This document shows positions 48,479 through 59,640 of a stretch of 64,000 nt of DNA, piece after piece. Source of the stretch: Anthoceros angustus (Eukaryota > Streptophyta > Anthocerotopsida > Anthocerotales > Anthocerotaceae); contig MU008162.1 in the NCBI GenBank assembly GCA_010909165.1, positions 496,001-560,000 of the forward strand. Direction: 5' to 3'. The translations under genes were made by a program, and so were the position numbers. How positions within the stretch are numbered: the first letter of the stretch is position 1; every line of letters begins with the position of its first letter. The notes beneath the pieces are model-generated. The model was not told the origin of the DNA, did no database searches, and saw nothing but the letters and a program-made list of their open reading frames with translations.

Positions 48479-50560
48479 GTTCTCGATGGCTAAGGAGAGC
48501 TACGAAGATCAACATGGACCAACTCTAAGAAATTTGAGTAGCCCGGTGTAGAGTAGAGTGAGTAAGCTACATTGTTTAGCATATATACAAGGTTCACATG
48601 TGATTGGGAGTCTGTGAAATGGTGGGAGCTTATCCCTAAATAACTCCTGAGACATCTCTACAAACTTATCATGATTAATGTGTCCAAGATGAGAATGCCA
48701 TAATAGAGAGTCACCTTTGAGACTCTCTCTCACTGGGCCATTCTGGTTTGGGGTCGAGGAAGCCGTGATCAGGGCGGGGCGGAGAGACATAGAGGTCATC
48801 TGTGACCTCTGTAACCACCACCAAACCAGACCTTGTAAGGGGAGGATGTCAACTCCAGCCAGAATGTCGTCCTTCACCAATTGTCGAGCAGGAGATAGAT
48901 TTCACCATTTGGGAACATGCATCACGTCGCTTAAGAGAAGAACGAAGCCGCTTGGTCTTAAATGTAACAATGTTTGCAGTTGCGCAATTGTAAGGCCGTA
49001 GTCTTCGCCGAGAAGAACAAAGCTGGTCTTGGCAAGTAGATAATCCGAGAACATATATTGATGGCAGTATAATTGTGAGGAGGCGGTCCAGTCAGGTAAG
49101 AGGTCTTGTGTTCTAAAGCTACCGAGATGGTAAGGCGTGCTCGGCTTCTCTACTTGGAGGTCGTAATTGGCTATCTTGGCGGACGCCGAGGCTTGCTAGT
49201 CTTTTTCTTGCGGTCAAGCTCCCGTGGCCATGGATCTAACACTCCGAGTTGCAAGTGCGGACTTGCGGCCGGGCTGCCACGCTTAAAGTAGAGGGCCCGC
49301 GAAGGAGCCGGGCGTGAAAGGTCGCTGGTCCGATGGAGGAGAGCGCGGCGTGCATGGGCTATCGTTGACGACCTTTGATGACGAACATAACACACTCGCC
49401 GCCGTGTTTGGAAGTGCCGGTGTTGAATCTTGAAGCCTCTTCTTGCAAGAGAGCACCAGCAATCTCCGAAATAGAGAGGCTAGGTGTGCGGCCAGTCTTC
49501 ACCATCTACTGAGCCTCCTGGATGGCGCCTGCTCTAGGAGGACACGAAGCTTGATAGTTGGCGGGAAGAGAGGCCAACAATTGGACACAAGCTTCAAATT
49601 CCAATAAGGAAGTCCCAAGAGGAGCAAGTTGTGCCCATGAATGTGGCTTCCCTAACATATGTGCCTATGCTCATTATTGGTCATTCGAGAGAATAAAATT
49701 CAGCATAATTACTAACGTTATAACATTAGTGGGTTGAAATATGTCAACAAGCTCCCGCCAAGCTTTACTTGACGTTATTGGCTCCGTCAGTGTGATGTAA
49801 GGTGACTTCATCAAGGCCTGAAATAAGTATGTGGAGGGCAAGCCGATCTTATTTGATCCAAGAGTCGAGAGCGGAAGAAGGACTAGTAGGCCATTGTACA
49901 GTGCCATCTACAATGCCAAGCAAGTCGCGAGTGTTGAGTATGGAATGCATACGCTTGGACCATATCTCAAACTTTGTGCCGTCAAAACGGTCTTTTTCTT
50001 TGAACTCCGAAGTGGCATTCATATAATTAATACTAAGTGTCGGTGGCGTCGTCAAAGGAGAGGAAATCGATGCCATGGGTCTGATGATCAAGCTGTGATA
50101 TTATAATATAAAAGAAGGAACGCTTATTGAAAGCTATTATTGTAGTCGAGAGGGCTTCAAATATAAGTATATAAGAAAGCTTGATAAGGTATACAATAAA
50201 AACAAAAGTTAAGGTCGAATAATAACAATAGACTATGTGACTTTGGGAGCATAACGGTAACAAGGTCTTTGGTGCACAGGCGATTGCACCGACTCGGAGA
50301 GCTGTTGAAGATGATCCAAAAGATGACGACACTCCATTTGGAATAGTTCTTAAGCAGTAGCTTCAAGAAGTTCAAAGGGATGACTCTGAGGAGGCAGATC
50401 GTCGGGGCAACAAAGGCTCCTGTTTGATGGCGAAAGCTGGAGTAGTTGATAAAACAACCACTGGAGGCTACTTATAAAGAGGCGAAGAGCTCCGAACAGT
50501 GGCAATCGAAGGCTGAACAGGTAGGCCGAGAGATCCAAAAAGAGCTGCTAGGTGGTTCCC
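48479..50560 (-). mobile_element. Truncated Copia element, copy 2, tandem with copy 1
   Basis: Same order as copy 1: gag start at 50076 (MASISSPLTTPPTLSINYMN, then DRFDGTKFEIWSKRM), further gag in 49670-49900 (AWRELVDIFQPTNVITLVI), knuckle near 49240, and pre-integrase HSHLGHINHDKFVEMSQ with CEPCIYAKQ ending near 48560. The right-hand LTR extends to about 50560 with a TATA-like TTTATAAG on the minus strand at 50471. The copy is about 5 percent shorter than copy 1 through many small deletions. It starts at the left with a single minisatellite monomer, so the duplicated unit is minisatellite monomer plus Copia body. Confidence 0.8.
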
Positions 50561-50675
50561 ACCACATACTCCAAAAGCCAATCTTAAACTGTTAAAAGAA
50601 ATGTTTCGAAATGGTGGTTCAAATGCTACACCATCAGTGCCCTAAAAATATTTTTAGGCATTGTTCGCTACGAAT

Positions 50676-51065
50676 GGCGACGCGCGTCCGCGCCCGCGCT
50701 GCAACCGCCGCCACGCGGCGCCCGCGCTGCAACCGCCACGCGGCGTCAAGGCTGCAACCGCCACGCGCGCTGCAACCGCCGCCACGCGGCGCCCGCGCTG
50801 CAACCGCCGCCGCCACGCGGCGCCCGCGCTGCAACCGCCGCTACGCGGCGCCCGCGCCGCAACCGCCGCCACGCGCCCGCGCTGCGAATCGCCGCCACGC
50901 GGCGCTCAAGGCTGCAACCGCCGCTACGCGGCGCCCGCGCTGCAACCGCCGCTACGCGGCGCCCGCGCTGCGAATCGCCGCCACGCGCCCGCGCTGCAAC
51001 CGCCGCCACGCGCGTCGGCCAGAACCGCCTAGCCACGCGGCGTCCGCGCTCGCAATCGCCTAGGC
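50676..51065. repeat. Extremely GC-rich minisatellite
   Basis: CGCCCGCGCTGCAACCGCCG followed by CCACGCGG is repeated about 14 times with units of 24-30 bases. GCGC, CGCG and GGCGCC motifs abound, so the DNA is CpG-dense and self-complementary in places. All six frames are partly open; the Ala/Arg/Pro-rich products are artefacts. It lies between the Copia pair and the next retroelement. Confidence 0.9.
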
Positions 51066-51262
51066 GTGCGGTGTGCGGAGCTCCTCGGATGTGAAGACTT
51101 GAATTCCAAGAATTCTGTGGGATTTGAGGAGCTGCACTTGAGGGAATCTGGGCGTCAACAGATGATGCCCCACATGAGCAGAAAAAATCAGAGAATTATA
51201 AAACCGTCATTGCGAGATCTGCTGGAAAACTTCTTTGAGATTGTTGGGGATGTGTCATGCCG

Positions 51263-52040
51263 TGTGATACTAATCTCTGCACTTGGGTTTAGTGTGTAAT
51301 TAGCATTAATTAATCTAATTACTTATCTTTAAGTAAGTAATTAGTGTTAATTAATCTAAGGTGCTTATGTTAATTAAGCATTGATTATTGTTAATTAATC
51401 TAAGATGCTTATGTTAATTAAGCATTGATTATTATTAATTAAACATGGTTAGCAATAGCTAAGTGGATAAGCTAAAGTAATATGCTTTGGCATATTCCTT
51501 GCATATTATAGTGTATTCTTAGGATACAATAGCTAAGTGATAAGCTCAAGTAATATGCTTTGGCATATTCCTTGCATATTATACTATTCTTAGGATATTT
51601 CCCATATACGACGCCAATAAGATATCCTAGAATCTGCCAGTCTATATATAGACCCTTCCATTGAGGACAAGCTCGGATCATAGCTTGTCCTCTAGATATG
51701 CAATGCAAGGGTGTTGTGAGGAGGCCAAAGCTATGACCCGAGAGCGATGTGTGAGGAATTTGCGTGTTGTTCCGTGGGGAGGTGTGTTTGTGCCCGCGTG
51801 TGCGAGCTACTCCTCCCGCGTTAAGTCTATGATCTCAAAGTGACACTAGATAGGCCGTGCTAGGCTTAGTGTGATGCTAGGCGGCTATGGTGCTACGCTA
51901 AACAACGCTTGTAAAAGTCACAAACACCTTAGTAATATACGTTGTAAAACGCTCGCAGAGTATTTGTATGCACCAATACGCATAGATACTTAGAGGTTTC
52001 ACTAATCACAATCTAAGTTAGCGTGTGTTAACCTTGATTA
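51263..52040 (+). mobile_element. Presumed 5' LTR of the methyltransferase-bearing element
   Basis: Begins TGTGATACTAATCTCTGCAC, a start shared with blocks at 56106, 58040 and 60605. It contains a TTAATTAATCTAA-rich tract, an 80-base direct repeat (GCTTTGGCATATTCCTTGCA at about 51484 and 51557) and a TATA box TCTATATATAGACCC at about 51642. The last part (51900-52040) leads into a gag-like region. The right end is not defined. Only the first 140 bases or so match the downstream blocks. Confidence 0.55.
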
Positions 52041-52149
52041 AGGGTTTGACCTAGCCACTAACCGCCTAGAGTACATGCCCGACACACTGATCCGGACGAG
52101 CTACCAACCAAAGAAGTCCATCGAGCGAATTCAAGTCCCGACCAAGAGA

Positions 52150-54290
52150 GAAGTGCTAACACCTCGATTTTGGTACCAAAGGACGGAGGAACCCAAATGA
52201 CACAATCAACAATCTTTGAAGGATCCGTGAGTGGCAACACACACACATGCTACGGACAACTCAACAAGGACAATGAGGAGGACTTGTCTTTGGAGTCGCC
52301 AAGATGGGAGGAGACAAGGATCGAATGGAGTTGTTCACAGACGAGCGGCACCTTGCCACCGGAGGACTTCATCGAGTACGTATGCGGAGATGGAATTGAA
52401 GACCGGATACAGCGATACGGCTTCATCCAAATGCCAAGTACTTGGGGATGAAGCATTGGCGTATCGCGAGCACAAGGCGAGGTTGTTGAGCACATCCGGA
52501 GGACCAGTGAGTAGCGCTCAAGCTCAAGGAACCAAAGACGGAGCAGGGCACCGAGTGGGCACGATCCCATCAAGAGATGTTTGACATCTTCCTACCGGAG
52601 TTTCGCAAGCACGGATGAGAAGATCTCCGAAATGACACACTTCAAGATGAAGTCAGCGAGACCAAGATGGCTTATCAAGAATCGACCGCTGGTACGTGAC
52701 ACCAAGATCATGAGTGACCGACCGGCCGCAGAGAAGTACTTGGTGTGCATTGCCATATACCTGCGCATGAAGGTGCAACAAGCGGTGCACAAAGACGGGG
52801 GCAACACTACACCCTCAAGGAAGTGTACGAGATGGTCGACAAGATAGGGCCCCGACACTTTCTCGGTCAAGTGATTACTCCAAGACAAGTAGGAGTGGTG
52901 GACGACATGACCGACGCGGAGGTCGAGTGGAGGAGCTCGGCGAGACAAGCCAGCCCACATGCCCAAGTGACGAGCCCCTGCGTGAGGTGCCGAGGGACGG
53001 ACCATTCCCCTCATGAGTGCGAGCATGCATTCGGAGGAGTCAAGGGTGAGGAGCCATGCCCTAGTGGGAGGTACGGGCACAATGAAGCGGCATGTTGGGA
53101 GAAGCATCCGAATTGCGGCCTACGGGTTATCGAGCAGCAACCCCGCCAATGCATCTCGCCAACCTCATCCACAAAATCAAGAGCAAAGGCGCCTGTGGAG
53201 GAGGCACCGCCAAGTCCCGTGGACAAAAGAAACGGAAGCATCAAAGAAGACGATGGATGCTACGTGGCACGCCTTGCAAAGCCGGAGAAGTTGGTGCGGA
53301 AGGCTAAGATCAAGGAGAGCAGCTCATCATCGAGGACGAAGAAGATGAGCACAAGCTTGATACATGGCGATCGTGACCGATCCAAGGGCAGGAAGAAACC
53401 TCCGCAGCCTACGAGAGAAGATAGCTCGAGGAAGAAGAGGATGTCTTGACACGGTCACGGAAGACACGGAAGGAAGCTTCGGATCCTCTTCCCGAACCTA
53501 TGCCAAGATGCCAAAGTCGCTTGAGCCATTGCCAACAGGAGCAACTGGGAGCAACATCAAAGTCCAGAGTGGGCGATGTGGAGAAACCCATGCAGATTGT
53601 CGACGAGACGATGGCACAAAAGCTCGGAGATGCCATGTTTCACCTACAAGACATGGGGTTGAGCGTGAAGGAAGTCGTGGGTTTGACTCGGATGTTGACA
53701 ACCCTTGAAGACGAAGCAAGTGTCCAAGATTTGCCACAGTGGCAATGATGTCATTGCCGACCTGAGCCAAGCATCTCGTGGAGAAGCGGAATGTCGCACG
53801 AGTGGGAGTGGCTTTGGTCAACAATCGGAGAGGCACATTGAAATCAATGGATTCGCACCAAGGAGGGTGTTGATTGACACCGAGCACCGGTGATCGTTGG
53901 AAGAAGAGTGAAGGAAGCGCTGGTCTCCACCAAGAAAGGTTGAAGGAAACCAAGTGGAAGATCCGACCGCACCGGGACCATGAGCATGTGTTGGGGTGAC
54001 AAGGTACAAGTCAAGGTTTCATTCAAACCAAGAACAGCAGACTTCACCTTTGTCGAGGTACACCGCTTGGTCACCGATGCGCATACATTTGATGTCTTGG
54101 GAGCGGACGCTTTGTACAAACCTCGAGTCATGGTGGATTTGTGGACGGAGACCTACTATCGACCAGCCGGAGAAGCCGGAGCAAAACCGATGAACGGATT
54201 GCCCGCATCCCTCCGCATGCATGGCAAGGATCATGAGAACCTCATTGCCAACAGCTGCCTACCCAAAGGTTTGGCGCCAGAGTGAAGGAC
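52150..54290 (+). mobile_element. Retroelement gag and retropepsin region (broken)
   Basis: Several overlapping frames together encode gag and protease. Gag shows ALKEVYEMVDKIGPRHFLGQ-like sequence and two zinc knuckles: CVRCRGTDHSPHEC (CX2CX4HX4C) and a second, CPSGRYGHNEAACW, which lacks one cysteine. At 53835-53895 EINGFAPRRVLIDT is the retropepsin active-site strand (DTG damaged by a frameshift). VEVHRLVTDAHTFDVLGADA and YKPRVMVDLWTETYYRP at 54050-54170 match the end of such proteases. The order gag-protease on one strand, with no LINE or Copia motifs, suggests a Ty3/Gypsy-like element. Frameshifts are numerous. Confidence 0.7.
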
Positions 54291-54554
54291 ACGCCATACG
54301 TGCTTGAACCTCTTGGCGTGTGTCTAACAACCGCAATCGACCGATGGAGGATTTCACGAGGAGGAGGAAGACAAGCTAGGGTTGCAACCACCCTGAGGAG
54401 GTTCTTCAAGTCACCGGACGGAGCTGGTGATCGCAAAGAATGAGCCGCAAAAGCTGTGGAGGATGGTGCAAGAGGACCAAGGTCCTATGAGCCGAGAACT
54501 AAGTTCTTGCCTAGGGTTGAGCCTGTTTGTGACCTAAACACCTGTGTCATCACA

Positions 54555-55460
54555 TGGCGACCTCGGAAGACGGCATAGTGCTCGTGGAACTCTTTGGAGG
54601 CATCGACGCTTGAAGCATAAAGTGTGGCATCAAAGTGCGAAGATACGTGCATTGTGACCCGGATCCAAAAGCAAGGATTGGCCGTATGCGTAAGAGACTT
54701 GATGGGGAGTACCAACCTCCCGACGGGAGCCGTGAAGGGTTACCGGCGCCGCCGATGGATGTTCGCATGATAGGGTTGTCCCATTTGAGTTGTCTTGGCA
54801 ACCGTGGACCTTGTCATCGCAGTTGGGAGTGTCAAGGACTATCCTCCGCAGTAAGGGTCAAGGTCTCAAGGATCCACGAACAAAGATTGTTCTATGACCG
54901 ATGAGGATCTTGCGCTTGATCCGTAAAGGGCAAGAAAGGCCTTGTGGATACATGTTGGAGAATGTGCCAAGATGCATGAGCGTGAAGAAGCAAGTTCAGG
55001 AGGATTTTGCCACGATCCGAGGAGTGTTGGTCGAGCTTCTATTGGATGCACAATTTGGTTCGAGGGCTCATAGGTTGAGGTCCATGTGGACTAACCTTGC
55101 TCCTTGGAACATTTGAAGTGTGCGAGGTCGCTCACCAAGCGACCTAATCATGTTGTCAAGGATGTGCTAGCATCGGAAGGCATGCCCAACAAGTCATCAA
55201 GATCGACAAGCCGCACTTCCGTGAACACGCCTGACACCCCATGGCGGCTTGGCCAACCTTTGTGTCCAAGTCCAAGTCTTACGCCTTCAGAACCATGGCC
55301 CGGCGTTGTGGTGGATGACATGGCGAGGTTTTGGGAGAGCCAACACAGAGAGGGAGTTGGCCATGGATTTGATGCCGAGCCACGAAGACACCGGAGTGAC
55401 CGAGAAGGAACGGTGTCGATTGCTTGGGCAAGCATTTGACGTGAACATGATGACCGTTGT
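54555..55460 (+). mobile_element. Cytosine-5 DNA methyltransferase-like domain inside the retroelement
   Basis: In order, and across a few frame changes: GIVLVELFGGIDA (motif I, SAM binding), RRYVHCDPDPKAR (motif II), GPCHRSWECQGLSSA (motif IV with the catalytic PC), LKDPRTKIVL, MRILRLIRKGQERPCGYMLE followed by NVP (motif VI ENV), AQFGSRAHRLRSMWTNLAP (motif VIII) and KERCRLLGQAFDVNMMT (motif X). The canonical, non-permuted order separates it from plant DRM enzymes; the length (about 300 residues) is a bare catalytic domain. An in-frame stop after GGIDA and several shifts make this copy inactive as read. It sits between retropepsin and reverse transcriptase on the same strand. A cellular methyltransferase pseudogene is the alternative. 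Confidence 0.7.
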
Positions 55461-55519
55461 TTAGCTGAGTCGCTACCAACTTCAAACCAAGAAGGCGGGG
55501 TTGAAGCAGCGGTTCGGTG

Positions 55520-55970
55520 GGTGAAGGATATTCCAAGACTCGCATCTCAACAGAGAAGGCGAGTTTGGAGGGCAAGGAGAGAGCAGAGGAAGCGCAAGCC
55601 ATCCGAGCCACAACCACATGAGTGGTTAATAAAGTTGAAGAGCAATCAACGGCCTAAAGGAGTTGTTGGAGGCATCGCGACATGTGTTTGCTTTCAGGCT
55701 TGCGGAGATGGGGAAGTACACCAAAGGGAAGTTCCACTTAGAATTAATCAAGAATGAACCAGTGTTCCGCAGGAGGCACAGGCTCAGTAAGGCAAGAAGA
55801 AAATGACGAGCAACCGGCTGGGGGGGAGAGTAGTCCACATGACAGGCGCATGAGGATGCTAAAGACAAGCCTCCACTCATGGACAAGGTTCATAACCTCG
55901 GACGACATTCCAAGGAGATTGGTTTTGTGCACAATGCGCTACATGAGGTGCGACGTGTAGTCTACTAATG
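55520..55970 (+). mobile_element. Start of reverse transcriptase, then internal deletion
   Basis: Across two frames: LLEASRHVFAF-like, RLAEMGKYTKGKFHLELIKN and EPVFRRRHRLS, the N-terminal approach to Gypsy-type reverse transcriptases. It then jumps, with no palm domain, RNase H or integrase, to a short sequence near 55830-55965 (GKVHNL-like, ending CACATTATCGGGGG) that probably precedes the 3' LTR. The same start recurs at 60065-60300. The element has lost most of pol. Confidence 0.65.
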
Positions 55971-57544
55971 ATAATGTTTTGACTTAGAGTCTCACATTAT
56001 CGGGGGATTGGTTGCACCTATATATCTGCGTATTCGATTTGTTTGCTTGGTTGTTGGTCGAGGAAGTGCTTATATGAATTCAAGTGCTTACCTCGCGATG
56101 CCATGTGTGATACTAATCTGCACTTGGGTTTAGTGTTTGATTAGCATTAATTATTCTAATTAGTTATCTTTAAGTAAGTAATTAGTATTAATTAATCTAA
56201 GGTGCTTATGTTAATTAAGCATTGATTAGTGTTAATTAATTGATTAGTGTTAATTGGTTGCACCTATATATCTACGTATCAGATTTGTTTGCTTGGTTGT
56301 TGGTCGAGGAAGTGCTTATATGAATTCAAGTGCTTACCTCGTGCGACAGATGCAAATCAGTTGCTGTAATTTGAAGAACTGCTGCAATCTGAGGATCTGG
56401 GAAATAGACATCAGTTAGAGATTGGTCGTTGGTGACTAGAACACCCTTGTGGGATCTGATCAGCGACTAAGGTCCGAAATTCGGGTAGCGCTTCGTGGTG
56501 ATGTTGCGTTGCACTAGCGTCCAAGGCGCAACGGACTCCGCTGCTGCCCTCTTTGGTGCCATGCCACCGCGCCTGTCACCTTACTTGCAAAGTAGCCCTT
56601 GCACCGTCGCGGCTCTCTAAAAAACAAAAACCCCTACGAACTGACTAGAAGGGAGGTGAAAGCATTCGTCTCTTGTCCATAGTTAGTGTAGCCCTTTATG
56701 GTGCGAAGGTATAGGGTCTTGAATATTAATGCATAAGAAGTTAGTGACAAAAATTGGACAAGTTATAAATAGGCTAATTTTATTCGGAAGCATTTGGGAG
56801 TTAAGCAGCAGACCTGCAGGGCCCAAATTACTGGCTGAGATGGGAGCTTATCCGCTTGAAATTCAGGCACCAAATTAAACAAGCTGTACACTTCTGAGAT
56901 GGGTTGGAGAATCTCTAGATGTGTAAGCACTTCTCCTATCTACATATGTAGGGATCGAGAACCTGAAGGTATTATTTAACAGCCAAAGGGGATATTTAAT
57001 ATTTGCACTCTTGGGGGGCAAGAAGGTCCAAATGTGCACACCTAGGGGCAAGAAGGCTCAAGTGTGCGCACCTGGAGGGCAAGAAGGGCCAAAAACGTGC
57101 ACTTGGGGGCAAGGGGCCCAGGTGTGCGCTTAACTGCGTGGACCTAGGGGGAAGAAGTCCCTAGTTCACGCACCTGGGCACAAGGGGGCCTTGGTCGCGC
57201 ACTTGTGCACACACCTAGGGACAAGTGCACTATCATGAAACGACAGTTGGTGTGAGGTGAAGCCGCATGAGCAGGGTGTGTCGGGACTCTCCTAGTCCGT
57301 GACAGGACTCTGGCGAGGCTCTTAATAGACTTTACCATTTCAAGGACTTATTGCTACTTTCTAAATAGTCTAGTTATTATTTGCTAGAAGGACTATATGT
57401 GTCATGCTTGCTTAGTGCTAATGATGTATATTTCAGCATGATTAGTTAAGGTTAGTCAGGTCAACTAGCTGCAAGTTAGGGTTGACTCTAGGTGCTCGTG
57501 TGTACCCATCACGGCTAGGCAAGGGGGCTACTGTACAACGTGGG

Positions 57545-57745
57545 AGCAGTTTGACATGGAGCGGAGCGTAGGCAAGTTCATCATGATCCAAGGCCCGGTA
57601 GTGGACAGCTTGTACCCCAAATCGGAGCGTGGCAAGTTCATCATGATCCAAGGCTTGGGTAGGGCGCTTGTAGCCCAAATCGAGCGTGACAAGTTCATCA
57701 TGATCCGAAGGCTTGGGTAGGGCGCTTGTAGCCCAAATCGAGCGT
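57545..57745. repeat. 57-bp minisatellite inside block 1
   Basis: AAGTTCATCATGATCCAAGG followed by CTTGGGTAGGGCGC and AGCCCAAATCGAGCGTG repeats about three times. Confidence 0.85.
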
Positions 57746-59439
57746 GGGCACAAGGGAGGCAAGAGAAAAAGGCGGAGGAGGCAATTCTCGCTCTGCTAGT
57801 CAGTGAAGCGCCTGCATTCTCTTGGACAAATTTCATAACCTCACGACATTCCGAAGGAGATTGGTTTTGTACAATGCGCTACATGAGGTGCGTCGTGTAG
57901 TCCTACTAATGATAATGTTTTGACTTAGAGTCTCACATTATCGGGGATTTTTTATATATCTGCGTATTATTGTTGCTTGGTTGTTGGTCGAGTGCTTATA
58001 TGAATTCAAGTGCTTACCTCGTCAGGCGGCATCGTCTTATGTGATACTAATCTACGCACTTGGGTTTAGTGTTTGATTAGCATTAATTAATCTAATTACT
58101 TATCTTTAAGTAAGTAATTGGTATTAATTAATCTAAAGGTGCTATATTAATTAAGCATTGATTGATGTTAATTGATTAGTGTTAATTGGTTGCTATATAT
58201 CTACGTGTCAGTTGTTTGCTTGGTTGTTGGTCGGGAAGTGCGCTGAATTCAAGTGCTTTGCATAGATGGCGCGATGCAAATCGATTCTTTGTCAGAATTT
58301 GAAGAGGCACAGAATCGAGGGATGGGAAATAGACATCGGTTAGAGATTGGTGGTTGGTGACTAGAACACCCTTGTGGGATCCGATCGACTAAGGTCCGAA
58401 ATTCGGGTAATGGTGATGTTGCGTTGCACTAAGCGTCAAGGCGGACTCGGCCAGCTGCCCTCTTTGGTGCCATGCCACACCGCGCTTTTAGCCTTGCAGC
58501 TTGCAGCTCTCTAAAAACAAAACCCTCTGAGCCGGCTAGAAGGGAGGTGAAAGCATTAAATCTCTTGTCCATAGTTAGTGTAGCCCTTTATGGTGCGAAG
58601 GTATAGGGTCTTGAATATTAATGCATAAGAAGTTAGTGACAAAAATTGGACAAGTTATAAATAGGCTAATTTTATTCGGAAGCATTTGGGAGTTAAGCAG
58701 CAGACCTGCAGGGCCCAAATTACTGGCTGAGATGGGAGCTTATCCGCTTGAAATTCAGGCACCAAATTAAACAAGCTGTACACTTCTGAGATGGGTTGGA
58801 GAATCTCTAGATGTGTAAGCACTTCTCCTATCTACATATGTAGGGATCGAGAACCTGAAGGTATTATTTAACAGCCAAAGGGGATATTTAATATTTGCAC
58901 TCTTGGGGGGCAAGAAGGTCCAAATGTGCACACCTAGGGGCAAGAAGGCTCAAGTGTGCACTGGAGGGCAAGAAGGCCAAAAACGTGCACTTGGGGCAGG
59001 GGCCAGTGTGCGCTTGGACCTAGGGGGAAGAAGTCCCTAGTTCACGCACCTGGGCACAAGGGGGCCTTGGTCGCGCACTTGTGCACACACCTAGGGACAA
59101 GTGCACTATCATGAAACGACAGTTGGTGTGAGGTGAAGCCGCATGAGCAGGGTGTGTCGGGACTCTCCTAGTCCCGGTGACCCGGGACTCTTACAGCCCG
59201 AGGCTCTTAATAGACTTTACCATTTCAAGGACTTATTGCTACTTTCTAAATAGTCTAGTTATTATTTGCTAGAAGGACTATATGTGTCATGCTTGCTTAG
59301 TGCTAATGATGTATATTTCAGCATGATTAGTTAAGGTTAGTCAGGTCAACTAGCTGCAAGTTAGGGTTGACTCTAGGTGCTGGTGTGTACCCATCACGGC
59401 TAGGCAAGGGGGCTACTGTACAACGTGGGAGCAGTTTGA

Positions 59440-59640
59440 CATGGAGCGGAGCGTAGGCAAGTTCATCATGATCCGAAGGCCTGGTGTAGTGGACAGTTGT
59501 ACCCCAAATCGGAGCGTGGGCAAGTTCATCATGATCCGAAGGCCTGGTGTAGTAGGCAGTTGCAGCCCAAATCGGAGCGTGGACAAGTTCATCATGATCC
59601 GAAGGCTTGGGTAGGGCAGTTGTAGCCCAAATCAGAGCGT
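59440..59640. repeat. 57-bp minisatellite inside block 2
   Basis: Same unit as at 57545, with CCGAAGGCCTGGTGTAGT-type variants; about three copies. Confidence 0.85.

Noticed and set aside
50611-51063. Ala/Arg-rich proteins on both strands
   Set aside because: All frames are open because of the GC-rich repeat; no start context or family match.
54555-55460. Host DRM-type methyltransferase
   Set aside because: DRM enzymes have a permuted motif order and UBA domains; here the order is canonical and the flanks are gag/protease and reverse transcriptase.
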